Below are positions 46,105-57,849 of a DNA stretch of 64,000 bases, in pieces. The position numbers and the translations under genes are program-made. The DNA comes from Rhypophila decipiens (lineage: Eukaryota > Ascomycota > Sordariomycetes > Sordariales > Naviculisporaceae), in the NCBI GenBank assembly GCA_033297075.1, contig MU858059.1, positions 62,001 through 126,000 of the forward strand, in the 5' to 3' direction. The notes under the pieces are model-generated. The model ran no database searches. It was not told where the DNA came from and was given only the letters and a program-made list of their open reading frames with translations. The stretch's first letter is position 1. Each line of letters begins with the position of its first letter.

Positions 46105-47069
46105 TGACAAGATTTCGGTTCTTTTGGGACATGTTATGTATTTGACGACGGCTGGGTTTGGCATGTACCATGGTAAAGGGATAGCTAGCGTATGGGATTT
46201 ACAGGATATTACAGAGTAGACAGACATGCACAATACAGAGTATATACATTTTAATAACCAGGAGAATATCACTATCGTGCAAGCACTGTGAGAATGTGAC
46301 CTGAATAACCTCTCAAACTGCCAACGGCTCACATGTTGAAGGATTCTCCAGTGCTGACGAGGGATCCTCTGACAAGGGTCCCGGACGACTACCAAGACTT
46401 GTCCGTACTCTATCTTTCCTGACTTTCCTTAAAGCAGCTTGTAATCCTGATAGAGAACTGAATTTTCTCTCTAGTTCACGTTCCAAATCAAATTCCGAGG
46501 TTGCAAGTCAACAAGGACCCAGTTATGTGGTAGCCATCCTGCTGATTCGAGGATGTGAGAGGCTCGCTCGCATCTTGTTCCCTCTCTTGGCGAATCCTTC
46601 GCATGTCGCCCATACAAAGACGATCTACCAGTACGGATACACGTGTGCGTTGTGAAGTGACAGATCTTGAGCCCTCCCAGGACTTTGTTGTCGTTATCAC
46701 CTCTTACTGCCGATTACATGTACGAGATCACTTCGCAACGCATTCAGAGCCGCCCAACAAGTTCAAAACGCCAACCGACCCGAGCCTTTTACGGATATTA
46801 TACCCGTTCTGCCTCTTATTCCAACCAGATGGCCGTTATTACATGCAAGTCGTCAGCCGCCTGGGACACAGTACGTACTGTACGGATAACCATGCATGTA
46901 TATAACAGGGGTCTGTCTAGTGTACTAGTGCTCCAGGCAGGGTCGAGAACAATCTCACCTTGACCGTGGCACTTTAAAGACTTTCCTTTTCCTCTCGAGC
47001 TGCCTCCTCTCATACCTATCCTTCTACCTCCTCAACCAAAAGCCGTTGTGAAGAAACACTGCAAATACA
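46105..47069. other. Intergenic, P450 promoter region
   Basis: 965 bases between the regulator and the P450. Contains a perfect 14-bp palindrome at 46868-46881, about 190 bases before the P450 ATG. No coding signal. Confidence 0.55.
46868..46881. promoter_or_regulatory. Perfect 14-bp palindrome upstream of the P450
   Basis: ACAGTACGTACTGT is identical on both strands. Placed in a promoter next to a regulator gene, it could bind a dimeric factor; it lacks the CGG triplets typical of Zn2Cys6 sites, so a link to the neighbour is unproven. Confidence 0.35.
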
Positions 47070-48830
47070 ATGGCTTCCCTCACCGTTCAACCCCTCCTAA
47101 CCCTCCTAACAAGCACCCCAGTCATAACCCTCCTCATCATCATCGCCCTCCTCTACACAATCGACACCCTCTTCCTCTCCCCCCCTTACCCAAAAGCCAT
47201 AGCCCTAATAAACGAACCCCCCTCAGCGCGACGATTCAGCCTCAAGACACGATACAAATTCTACACAGACAACGTAGCCCTCCACCAGGAAGCCTGGAAC
47301 TCGTACCTCAAGCTCGGCAAGCCCGTGGTCCTGCCCACGCTGGGCTACAGCGCCGAGGTGGTCCTCCCGCCGGGGTGGATGAAATGGGTGCATTCGCTGC
47401 CGGAACATGTTGTTAGTGTGGCTGAGGCGTTTGTGCAGTTTGATAAAATCTTTTATAGCATGGGGGATGAGAAATATATACGGGATCAATACCAGGGTTT
47501 GTTGGTTAAGAGGTTTGATCTTGAGGTTATGGGGAGGGATATTTGGGAGGAGATGGGGGATTGTTTCTCCCGGTGGGTGGATCGGGGGGAAGTGGATGAA
47601 AGGGGTTGGAAAGAGGTTGATGTTGCTGAGACGGTTAGGGGGATTGTTGCGCAAATGACTGCGAGGTTTACTGTTGGATTGGATTTGTGTGAGTTTTTTT
47701 TTTTTTTTTTTGGTTCTTTTTGGGGGCGATCGTTTTGCTGATTTGGAATTTGAATATGTACTTGTGTTCTAGGCCGAAACGAGGAATATCTCCGTCTCAC
47801 CTGTGATATGTCGGATGCATTTGTGGTGACGGCTGCCGTGGGCATGGCTGTTCCACCTATTCTCCAGCCTGTCGCATGTCGCCTCGCTGCCTTGCCTCTG
47901 AGGGTGAAAACTAGGCGGTTTCTCAACATGTTGGAGCCTGTTTACAAGAAGCGTGTTGAGCAGCTCAAGGATGATGCAAAGCCGTCACCACAAGATTCTT
48001 CTGGTCAGCAGCAGCGGGACTCGAACCGCCGCCCGTATGACCATCTCCAGCTTATGCTAGAGTTCGCCCAGCGCAACCGACCCGACGAGTTCGAAAGCAT
48101 CAACGACATGGGCCGCCGTCTGGCCATTTCCAACTTTGGCGGCATCCACCAGACTGCGATCCACCTGGGCGTCATGGTGCTCGATCTGCTCGGCTCGGAC
48201 GCCGAGTTCAACACCATCTCCTCTTTGCGGGACGAATTCAAACGGGTCATGTACTCGGACGGCGACCCGGACAAGTGGACCAAGTCGAAGCTCGCGAGTC
48301 TTGTCAAGGCCGACAGTCTCGGCCGTGAGTCCATGAGGTTGAACCAATTTGGCGGCAGGGCATTGTTTCGCAAGGTCGTGGCGGACGGCGGACTCAAGTG
48401 TCCAGGGGATCATGTTGACCATGTCGTGCTTCCCAAGGGTACCATGTTCTCGTTCCTCAGCAAAATGCCCCAGACCGACGAGCAGACCTATCCAGATGCG
48501 CTCAAGCTTGACCCCTTTCGATTCTCGAGGATGCGAGAGGCAGCAGCAGCTGAAGGGATTGAGAAGGGGGCGGCGGCTCCCCCGGTCTCGTTTGTCAGTC
48601 TGTCACTTGACCATCTGCCGTTTGCGCACGGAAAGCATGCCTGTCCCGGAAGGTTTATTGTTGACTTTGAGTTGAAGATGCTGTTTTGTTACCTGCTGAG
48701 GAACTACGACATTGAGTGGCCGAGCGAGTACGAGGGCAGGCGGCCGCCGAATGTTTACGTGGCCGAGGCTTGTTTCCCTCCCAAGGGGGCAAGGATGCGA
48801 ATTAGGAGGAGGGAGGTACCGGCTTTTTGA
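47070..48830 (+). CDS. Cytochrome P450 monooxygenase
   Basis: Exons 47070-47688 and 47773-48830 give 558 residues. The N-terminal anchor is a hydrophobic helix (TPVITLLIIIALLYTID). Helix-I region FGGIHQTAIHLG, K-helix ESMR (the ExxR motif), meander DPFRFSRMRE, and heme loop FAHGKHACPG with the Cys thiolate ligand are all intact. The order and the N-terminal KTRYKFYTDN to GYSAEVVLPP region resemble fungal ER P450s of secondary metabolism or detoxification related to ent-kaurene oxidase-like families; the substrate is not deducible. The intron starts GTGAG and then has about 18 T in a row. Base composition changes sharply inside exon 1 (C-rich before about 47350, G/T-rich after). Neighbour of a Zn2Cys6 regulator. 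Confidence 0.9.
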
Positions 48831-49749
48831 TAAGAGAATAATGAAGCGAGGTCTCGTTGAGGGGAAACTAGGTGTAAATACCTAATAGAGGCCTGAGGAG
48901 CAGGTCTTTCCGACCATAAAGTACTTGAGAACCGCTTATTCTGCTTCATTGAAAAGTAAAACGACAGACCCGTCTTTAACCCGACGTCACACTAGTCGAC
49001 TTGATAGTAGCCGTACGGAAGTTGGACTGTTGAATGAAATTAAGCTAAAAGGCGTACTCCCAGCGCCCAAACTCATCTGGCATGCACCCAAGCTAGAACT
49101 AAGAAGTCGGCCTTGCGGATACATGTTTCTTGAAGCAGCCAAGTCCGCCTGGTGGTGGATACAACGCAACAAACCGCCATGAGTTTCTCGTCACGGTTTC
49201 TCAGTATTCACCCTGGCTGGGTGATATGTGCTGAGTTTTCGTGGAAACAATCCTCTTCAGGTCCGATTTCGTCTACTGGTTGAAGTGTAATCAAGATTAG
49301 AGTTGCCTTGTCCCATCACTTCACTATACCTGGACAAAAGAATCCGGCAACACAGAAAGGGGCACCAGGTGAGCGTGGCAGCCTTCTCCGTCCTCCAAGC
49401 CGCTGCTATGTTTAGCACGGGACGGGAGTCCATAGCAAAGCGAACAAGAACAGTTTCATTGATTCGGGATGACGAAGATTTGTGGAAAGTTTTTAGCCTT
49501 TATTCTAACCCGAATGTATTATTATTGACAATTCACCTGATTCAACCGCATCAAAAGATGAAGTAAGTCATGAACCTTGAAATCCAGCAGTATATAAAGA
49601 GGACATCTCCAACACAAACCAACTCCTGGTACCTAATCAGGACACCCTTCCTTGACAGAGTAAACATTTTAGAAGATCTTTTACGCTCGTACCAAACACA
49701 AGGACGTCAGTCTAAACCGCAAGGACAGTTTGAAAAAAAGCAGCAAAAA
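48831..49749. other. Intergenic spacer
   Basis: 919 bases. The frame of the next gene is open back to 49570 but that extension lacks coding character. Nothing else recognised. Confidence 0.5.
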
Positions 49750-50322
49750 ATGGGTAACTACAGAGACAGGCGCCCGCTGGAAGAAAAGGCAACCCCAACG
49801 GGAGCCGCAAACCAAACAACCGACGCGAGGTACTCCCAGTTCATTACTTCCATCCCCACAGACGACACCAGATATGCCCCAGCCTCAGTCATCAACGAGT
49901 ATGAACCGCGCCCGGGCGAGCACACCCCAGTCGGACCACGACCCCCTTCACCGTTGATCTCAAAAGTGAGCAAGGGCTTGCAAACCATGACCCAAAAGAC
50001 TCATCAAGTTGCCAAGAAGACAACATCCAAGGGCAGCGGCCCTTCTTCTTCCGCTTCTTCTTCTTCCGCTTCTTCTTCTCAGCTTTCACTCCAACCCACC
50101 AAATCTGCTGCCAGTAACAGCAAATCTGGCAAGAACAAGGCACCTGCGAGAACACCTGATGAGGTTTTCCTTGACAATGATCAGAAGAACTGGCCTTTTG
50201 GGTTCAAGGTTGTCGGCAGAGACGGCGGTGAAACAGGAAGATGGTACTATCGTGATCAGCATGGCGTTGGATATGAATCGGAGGAGGGAGTCAAGCACGG
50301 GTGGGTGACAAGAACGGACTAA
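49750..50322 (+). CDS. Hypothetical Ser-rich protein
   Basis: Intronless, 190 residues from MGNYRDRRPLEEK. The N half is Pro/Thr-rich. The centre has a long Ser/Ala run encoded by TTCTTCTTC/CCGCTTC repeats. The C-terminal 50 residues look folded (DNDQKNWPFGFKVVGRDGGE, then GRWYYRDQHGVGYESEEG). No known domain, no signal peptide, no TM. An upstream in-frame ATG at 49570 would add 60 residues. Confidence 0.5.
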   Translation: MGNYRDRRPLEEKATPTGAANQTTDARYSQFITSIPTDDTRYAPASVINEYEPRPGEHTPVGPRPPSPLISKVSKGLQTMTQKTHQVAKKTTSKGSGPSSSASSSSASSSQLSLQPTKSAASNSKSGKNKAPARTPDEVFLDNDQKNWPFGFKVVGRDGGETGRWYYRDQHGVGYESEEGVKHGWVTRTD

Positions 50323-50764
50323 AGATAGAACAAGACGATTTGGTTTCTATGTCTTTCTTGTTTCCTTTATCCTCTTTGAAGTATTATATATAACATGGCT
50401 TTGTATCCTGGAGTCTGGGCGTTACAGGGTTCAAAGACTTTCGAGGTGGAAGCATATATACCTATAATGTTAAAATAAGATGCTGTTACACAATTGTTAA
50501 TTGCTCGAATTGTTTCAACTTGTGAAAATGTGGGGAGATGCTTAAAGGTGATATCAGTAAGTGCTTTCTTTGTTCATTTAGGTGTGATGAGGCCAGGCGG
50601 TTCAAATGGTCGTGAGGCATTGTCAAGAGTTAACCAATAGGGAACAGCTGCTCACCTTTGAACGTCGGTATAAAAATGAGAACCGTCTTACCGAAACCGC
50701 CGTTGAAGACGAGAAATGGTCGAAGCATACTAGGAAAAACTAGTTAGACCGAACACAAGGAAAG

Positions 50765-50770
50765 AAAAAA
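50765..50770 (-). terminator. RNA polymerase III terminator of tRNA-Gly
   Basis: Six A on the + strand, hence TTTTTT on the tRNA strand, ten bases past the tRNA 3' end: a standard Pol III stop. Confidence 0.75.
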
Positions 50771-50780
50771 GATAAAGAAA

Positions 50781-50851
50781 TGCGTCAGCCGCGAATCGAA
50801 CGCGGGGCCCATCGATGGCAACGATGGATTTTACCACTAAACCACTGACGC
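50781..50851 (-). tRNA. tRNA-Gly (anticodon GCC)
   Basis: 71 bases without intron. Acceptor stem GCGTCAG pairs with CTGACGC; discriminator A. D arm GTGGTTTAGTGGTAAAAT (box A). Anticodon stem-loop CCATCG-TTGCCAT-CGATGG puts GCC at the centre. T arm has GGTTCGATTC-type GCGTTCGATTCGC (box B). Decodes GGC and GGT. Confidence 0.95.
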
Positions 50852-51559
50852 TTATCTGTTGGTGATTGGATGAAAGTTTAGCAGCACAGTTTGCTTATCA
50901 AAGTTGGGTGTCCTGGAGCTCTGGTCTCTGAAGGTGGGTATTTTCTCCGTACGAGTGGGGTGGTTTTAATACCCCTGGATTGGGACTCTGGGGGATATCG
51001 CTGGTTCAGGTGTTTAGAGCCTAACTCGCGCCTTGCATTGAAACTTGTGCTGCCTATTCATATCAAACAGTTCGAGAGCAACACGTGAGCAAGATAAAGA
51101 AGTCAGATTTTGGAACCCATCATGGTTCCTGACGATAGCGCGTCATTGTGCCTGACAGCGGGACAGCGGGAATGCCCCGCCGGAAATATGTGACGCCGAG
51201 CCCAAATTTCCAGTGTTGAGGTTCGATAAAGTTTAGGATTTCAAGAGCCAAAACGGCCAGTAATCATCGGTCTTTGGAGTGACTCTCGCCGGTGCAGTCA
51301 TTTGAAGTTAAATTCGGTGGTGATATATAAGTAATTTTCTCAAATTTTTGTCCTGGCGTTGCTGTCTAGGTATTTTAACTTTTTGTACTACCTCAGTGCC
51401 GGGAGAACCCAAGGAGCTGTGCGGGCCGTCAACTGTACCCACAGGCCACTGCATTTGCGCTGAGCTGGGCCATTCAGACGCGGCTAGAATCTGTGTGATG
51501 AGTCAAAAGCCCAAAACCGGACCCTACCCCTCCATCGTCTCGATTCACCCCTCTTCGGT

Positions 51560-53340
51560 ATGCTCCCTGCAATCCGATCGATAGCCAGAGGGTACGAGCG
51601 AACTGCAATTGTGCCTGCAAGTCGTTGTCAAGCTGGATCGTCGCCCTTCTTCTGTCTCTACCTGACAAAAACGCCTCGACGCCAATTCCTTTCCTCCAAC
51701 TCGACCCCCCAAGAACCTCCTCCCCTCGCGATGGAGACCGGCAGTTCAACCCCCATCCCACCGGCGCCCAAGATGGTACCCGAAGGAAAAGAAGGCAAGG
51801 AAACCAAGCTGCCCGCTCGTCCAGCCGCCGTCCAGATCAAGGTCCCCAAAGGTACTCGTGACTGGAGCGGCGCCGAATTGGTTGTGCGCGAGAACCTCTT
51901 GTACGTAACCCTTGTCGCAACAGGTTGGCGTCGGCTGACTCGATACTAGCAAGACTTTGAACGACATCTTTAAGCGCCACGGCGGTACACCCCTCGACAC
52001 TCCCGTGTTCGAACTGAAAGAAATTCTCGCTGGCAGTACGTCCTCACCTGTCTCCTCGTGCCTTGTTTGAGACCCGGGACTGACCAACATGTCCAGAATA
52101 TGGCGAGGACTCGCGTCTTATCTACGATCTCGAAGACCAGGGCGGTGAGCTCTGCTCGCTCCGATACGACCTCACAGTACCCTTTGCGCGCTGGCTCGCC
52201 ATGACAGGCACACAACAGGTCAAGCGCTCCCAGATCGCCAAGGTCTACCGCAGAGACCAACCCGCGATCGCCCGGGGCCGTTTCCGCGAGTTCTACCAAT
52301 GCGATTTCGATATTGCCGGTGTCTACGATTCCATGATCCCCGATTCCGAGATCCTGTCCATTATCGTCGAGGTCTTTGAGGCCCTCAACCTTGACATCAC
52401 CATAAAGCTCAACCACAGAAAGATTCTGGACGGTCTTTTCACAGTCGCCGGTGTACCCGCCGATAAAATAAGACCCATCAGCTCGGCTGTGGACAAGTTG
52501 GACAAAATGCCGTGGGCGGACGTCAAGAAGGAGATGGTTGAAGAGAAGGGCCTTCCTGAGGAGGTTGCTGGCCAGATTGGCGTATATGTCCAAAACAAGG
52601 GCAGCATCCTTGAGATGGTCGACTATATCAAGAAGGACGAGAAGCTCCTAGCAAACGAGGACATCAAGGCTGGTCTCGACGACATGGTCCGGTTGGCGTC
52701 CTATGCTGGCGCTTTGAAGGTTGACAAGAAAATTTCGTTCGATCTTTCCCTCGCTCGTGGCTTGGACTACTATACCGGTTTGATCTTCGAGGTCATAAAC
52801 CAACCGATCAATGCCGAAGCTGCCGCCGCGGACGGCAAGGCCAAGAAGTCAAAGAAGGACGACCCTGCTTCCCAGGTTGGCAGTATTGCCGCGGGTGGCC
52901 GCTACGACAACCTTGTGGGCATGTACGGAAAGCGCCAGATCCCTTGCGTCGGCATCTCATTTGGTGTAGACCGCATCTTCACAATCCTCAACGCGAGGAA
53001 TAAGAAGGAGAAGGGAAAACGCGACGTCGAGCTCGACGTCTATGTAATGGCCGCTGGCGCTGGGGATGGAATGATTCTTGAGCGCATGGCGATAACACGC
53101 CAGCTGTGGGATGCGGGCATCCGCGCCGAGTTCCAGCCCAAGGTCAAGGTCAAGATGGTGCAGCAGTTCAAGAACGCCGAGGGTGTACCGCTTGGGGTGA
53201 TCCTTGGCGAGGAGGAGCTGGCCAACGGGCAAGTAAGAGTAAAGGTCTTGAACCAAGGGCAGGGCGCGGAGAAGGATAATGGCAAACTTGTGGCCAAGGA
53301 AGATCTTGTGGCCGAAGTCAAGAAGTTGCTTGCGGCATAG
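51560..53340 (+). CDS. HTS1: Histidyl-tRNA synthetase, likely dual cytosolic/mitochondrial
   Basis: Charges tRNA-His. Exons 51560-51900, 51950-52035 and 52097-53340 give 556 residues. Class II motifs: [11 protein letters not shown], motif 2 [13 protein letters not shown], HisA motif [10 protein letters not shown], His[10 protein letters not shown], motif 3 [10 protein letters not shown]. The C-terminal anticodon-binding domain follows ([16 protein letters not shown] onward). The first 57 residues ([18 protein letters not shown]) look like a mitochondrial presequence. A second in-frame ATG at 51731 ([11 protein letters not shown]) would give the cytosolic enzyme, as is known for yeast HTS1. 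An insert [15 protein letters not shown] lies before the HisB motif. Convergent with the gene at 53557. Confidence 0.96.
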
Positions 53341-53556
53341 ATCTATCACCTCACCTGCTGTATTATTTGAATGACACTTCAAAATGGAAAATAAACAAAC
53401 CAATAGACTAGATTCCCCACGGCGTGTTCTTATACAGTGATCTTTTATTTGCAGTGAGAATATTTACTGGTCTCGTTAAAGATGACTATTTTCCATGACC
53501 AAAGTCTAGCGTATATGTTCTTGTTAGAGCGTGCTCTTCTTTTGATACCCCTACAA

Positions 53557-54480
53557 TCAAACCATACGCCCCTTCAATGGCACGAGCCCAAACGTCGACC
53601 AAAACTCTCTCGTATCATAACACCGCTTGAGCTGCTCCATGGACCTCGGCAGACCCCTTACTCCCTCCTCCAGCATCAACTCGTAAACCCATTCAGCTTG
53701 CTTCGTCGGCTCCCCGCCCTCCTCCTTCTTGACATCCGCCCAGCCCAAAAGCAAAGACCACCAGTCGTACACAAACCCATCAGTAAGCATCCACCTCTGC
53801 CCACGACATTTCTCGTCCCATTTGGCCTTGTCAGATTGGGATACCGCGAGGATAGCCCTGGCCACGTCCAGGCCGTGGATCATGTGCAGACTCTTCTTGG
53901 ACCGAACGGCCTCCTTGGACGGGCCGATCCGATCGATCCAGTTGGAGGGGACGCGCTTTGTGCCGTCCCAGAGTCCTGCCAGGTGAAGCACGCAGCCGCC
54001 TAGGGAGACGAGTTCCGACTCGGCAATGGTTCGTGGAGCTGTGGGGTTTACGAGGGGGGAGTGCCGGGTTACCCAGGGTCCCTGTCCCTCCCCGGAGGAG
54101 GGGGGAGTACTAGAGAGGAGGGGACCGTTGGACTGCCAGACGCCTGTGCTTCCTAGTTGGATGAATTGGATGGTGGCGAGAGAAGGAGAAGATGACCGGG
54201 TAGGATGGGTGGTCTCGTAGGTCTCGACTAGGAGACGGCTTGGGCCTTGGCCGGTCAGGGGGAAGGTGATGACGATGGTGCGCGCCCGGGGCAAGGCGGC
54301 GATGTGGGATCTGAGGTTGCTGTCTGAGGGGTCGAACTTGAACGCGATGGTGGGGTGTCCTTCTACTGTGCGACCGTCCGTGGTTGTTGCCGCGAAGGAG
54401 ACCTTGCGCAAGGCGAGGAGGGGGATGAGGAAGGTGGCTGTCCAGCCGGCGCCGAGGATTAGGATGTCGAGTTCCTCCAT
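53557..54480 (-). CDS. Rossmann-fold NAD(P)-binding protein (atypical SDR, YeeZ-like)
   Basis: Single exon, 307 residues from MEELDILILGAGWTATFL. The glycine motif LGAGWTATF at residues 9-17 binds NAD(P). It resembles extended or atypical SDR proteins of the YeeZ/NmrA-like sort found across fungi: IQFIQLGSTGVWQ, then a LHLAGLWDGTKRVP segment, and LHMIHGLDVARAIL. The usual YxxxK active site is not evident, so binding or regulatory function is possible. The frame is open up to 54555, but only by a TTG; the ATG at 54480 is the natural start. 3' end faces HTS1, 216 bases away. Confidence 0.72.
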   Translation of the reverse strand: MEELDILILGAGWTATFLIPLLALRKVSFAATTTDGRTVEGHPTIAFKFDPSDSNLRSHIAALPRARTIVITFPLTGQGPSRLLVETYETTHPTRSSSPSLATIQFIQLGSTGVWQSNGPLLSSTPPSSGEGQGPWVTRHSPLVNPTAPRTIAESELVSLGGCVLHLAGLWDGTKRVPSNWIDRIGPSKEAVRSKKSLHMIHGLDVARAILAVSQSDKAKWDEKCRGQRWMLTDGFVYDWWSLLLGWADVKKEEGGEPTKQAEWVYELMLEEGVRGLPRSMEQLKRCYDTREFWSTFGLVPLKGRMV

Positions 54481-55184
54481 CTTGGAGTTGGTGGAAGGAT
54501 GTGACGATGATGTTGTGGCCTTGAGTCCCTTGACCGTGTGGGAATTTGACCACAACTGACGTTTATTTACTTTTTCGAACGAAACAGGCCGGGGGTAACC
54601 GGATGTTAGGAAATCTGGAAAGTACCGTACGACGGTACGACGTCGTCATGAAGAATTGGCGGGAGGATGCACTCTGTAAGTCCTGCAATGGTGGGACTGA
54701 GTGATGACAAAGCAGTCAGATTTGAGATTCTCACCTAGTGGTATTGGGACGATAGAGCATCGCTCAAAACAGCGTGGAAAGTACAACAGCCCATGAGGTT
54801 AATAAATACTCATCTGTAATCTTTTCACATTGCAGGGTTAAGAATCATCGGACAACAACCTGTAGGGGTATGCCGATTGCGCGCATGGTTCATGTCGCCG
54901 TGGATCGGACTCCGGGCCGGAGTGGGTCTCAGTGTGGAGTCGGAAGCCCGGTCCGAAGCCGTGTAAGTGATCAAGGGATTCTCATAATAATGCGGCAGAT
55001 ACTTAAAATGACGTTGACATTCAGATGACTTGTCCTACATATCTCTAAAAATATCCAATGTCTTCAACCAAACGCTCAACGAGGAATATTATCCAAAGAC
55101 ACAAACAAATATCTTGGTTCGTTGCACCATAGTTAACCTCCATTTAGTTGCATCCGCCGTTAAGGGTCGATCAAATCAGTTTCC
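54481..55184. other. Intergenic spacer with small inverted repeat
   Basis: 704 bases. Near 54620 lies GTACCGT, ACG, ACGGTAC, a 7-bp inverted repeat, in the likely promoter of the minus-strand gene. No coding signal. Confidence 0.5.
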
Positions 55185-55959
55185 TTAATTCTGCTCTTCC
55201 AGTTTCTTTACTTTATCCAACGTCTGCTTGATTGAGTCCAAGATTTTCGTACAGGTCTCCTCATCGGGGGTGTGAGAGTAGACCGTTGTTTCCGGACAAT
55301 ATCCCAATGTTATCTCAATAGCCATGTTGAAATCACGCTTGAATCTAGGCTTGTAGGATGGGGTGGGTTTGTAAAATGGCTCGTCCAAGGCGTGGTAGAT
55401 GAGTTTTCGTATGACTTGCGTTTCATTAGTGCCTGCCTTGGGTATCTTACCTTGGAGGACTCTGAAAGCCCCGGGGATTTGCTTCCTTTGCCATTTCTCG
55501 GGTGATAACAACGGATATGATTCGAGTTTCTTAGCACCATCAAGGTCCCCAAGAACAAGCTTCTCATAGTTCTCAAATACTTTGGGGTATCCTTTGTGAG
55601 TATCCACCTTGATCTTCTCGCGTTCAATGTTAGCTTGATGGTCAAATATGGAGGACTCGATGCTCCACCACTCCCCGATGTCGTCCAAAAACTTAGGTGC
55701 GTTGAGTTGAGAAGATTTGTACGGTATGCGGTGTCGGCAATTCTCCTTGTTGTAGCAGTACTCGCAGTCCGTCCTTTTCTTTCCGGGACATATGAACTGG
55801 ATATTTATACAACTAGTGATCAGCCTAGGTTAGGAATGGGGATCTGGGTCTCGACAGGTTACTCACATATGTCAAGTAAGGCTCAATTTCCGTGACTACT
55901 TGTTTTCTAGAGACAAGAGTCAATGAAAACCAGCCCGTTTCTTGCACTTCCTGGCACAT
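55185..55959 (-). CDS. Hypothetical Cys-rich protein
   Basis: Exons 55959-55867 and 55796-55185 give 234 residues. Starts MCQEVQETGWFSLTLVSRKQ; after the intron comes FICPGKKRTDCEYCYNKENC, a Cys cluster that may bind zinc, then a mostly helical C half (DDIGEWWSIESSIFDHQANI; ILDSIKQTLDKVKKLEEQN). No signal peptide. No known family recognised; the MC start plus a Cys/His block is a pattern shared with the tiny protein at 26010. The join removes a 70-base GTGAGT...CCAG intron and keeps frame. Start moderately certain. Confidence 0.6.
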
Positions 55960-57849
55960 ACTAATGCAATAGTATCAGTAAACTTAAATAAGAATAGGGA
56001 AGATGTGCTGCCGGGACCACTGATCTTTATTGATGAGGGATATCGATTCAACTCTCTTACTCTCTCCGCTATCTGGGATTTCTCGGGTTTAAATAGGCAA
56101 ATTAACGCTTCACACAGCACATCTCATATTCGGTACCATTCTCAGCCTCGACTATGGCTGTCTCGTCGAGATCCTCGAAGTGGTTTCGTCTAGGGCTATG
56201 GCCATCTGATATTGGGACCTGGGGAGGATTTGATAGCACCATGAAACGGTCTCAGAGGCCATTACAAAGGTACTCTCGAAAAGTAGGAACGACATCGAAA
56301 CAAATGTGAGCAAGTCAATATGATGGCGGCATAAAGTCTTCGACACCAGGTCTATTGTTCAAGATTAACCACAATGTCTCTCGTGCCTCGTCGCCGAAAA
56401 AACTGCATACATATGAGACCTTTTCGGAGCACGCTCAAACCGGCATCTTCTGCATTTCGAAGCAACGGATCAAGCATAATTCAGGGATCAACTCGTTAGA
56501 GTGATTGGAGGTGCGGTGCTAGTCACTGCTAGTCAGAAGGAGCCTCAAAATGGCAAACAAAACAAGAAAGGAGAAGAAAGAAACTGGTGTTCATTATCAG
56601 TTCTCAACACAGAGAACCAACAATAAGCCAAAATTGGCTCAACTACGGTCAACAAACCAATCGAGTTCAATGACCGTTGCTTGATACACTTATCACTGGT
56701 CAGCTATCACTAATAGTCGACTCTGGGGCAACAACTTTGGTGGTGGCGTCTGTAGATGCGAGCCCGTATCCATTCATCACCTCCCATTTACTTGTTCTGC
56801 CTTTCGGGCTCGTATCGTATCATCTCTCTTTCTCCGGCCCAGATCATCAACGAGCTGTCGACTTTCGTGGACAAAGAAGCCGACCCTGTCGAGGTACGCG
56901 ACTCGTTTTGGGCTGTTTTGAAAGCATCCATGTTGCCTCGAGGCTACTTGACGAACCTGATATCGTCCAAAGGTCCTTCAAGCCACCATCCCCAGGTCCC
57001 CCGTCGTGTCGTCTCAAAAAGACACAAAAAGGCTATATCTTGGAGAAATAGGCCTTGGCTTCTCTTTGTGCTCGACAATGCAACCCCGAATCGATGCAAG
57101 GACTGGCAAAGGGGCCAGGGGCTTGCTAGAGACTTCCGATGTTTCAACGCTACCAAAAAGTGACTGCACTCTGGGAAAATGCCATCTCATTAAGACGAAG
57201 TTGGTTGTTGGTGGATGTCTGCCATGGCCGCTCAGTGTTGAGTTTCCAAGTCGAACTTTGCAGTTGGCATTATTGTTCTCATCCTCCATGTCAGATATCA
57301 GATAACCGGTCCTGCTCAATATTCGCCTCCACACTTGCACTTCCGTCTGTACCACAGGCTGGGGTAGATCCGTCAACGTCAAAAACCTGCAGTCCTCCTG
57401 AAATCGGTTAGCATTAGCTGATACCATCGCACAGCTCTCCTGTCACTGCAACCAAGATCCGGTGTGGGATTTCCGAATATTGATGCTTCCCAGGTGTGTA
57501 CGATGGTCTCTGTGGTAATCCTCTTCTCTTCGAAAGGCACAAAAACATCGTACACCATTCCTCAACAGTCTATCGACATGATTGAGGTGGGACAGTGATC
57601 CCACTTACTCCGCAGGTAACGGGCAAGACTCCTCTTCTAACCAATGGATATGGTCCAAGTAGGGATGACTTCAAGCCTGTAACGCCATCGAGGAGCCTGA
57701 CATGACGTCTCTCGAGTCGGCTCGGTTGCTGAGAGCCTTCATCAGGATATAAGAGGGTCAATCTTTCTCTTTTGATCTCATGGTCTCATGGTCTCATCGA
57801 ACCCAGACCAGAGACACTCACGCCAGAACAACTTGAACCCTCTGCCATC
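55960..57849. other. Gene-poor interval
   Basis: 1.9 kb. Short open frames on both strands (56756-57163 +, 57014-57427 -) contain brief protein-like stretches, but no start, splice pattern or family makes a gene model credible. Confidence 0.45.

Larger units (their letters stand above)
50323..51559. other. Intergenic around the tRNA gene
   Basis: Spacer holding tRNA-Gly (50781-50851, minus) and the HisRS promoter. Otherwise nothing recognised. Confidence 0.55.

Noticed and set aside
56756..57163. Short + frame with protein-like piece IINELSTFVDKEADPVEV
   Set aside because: No credible start, flanking exons or family; one short helical stretch is not enough.
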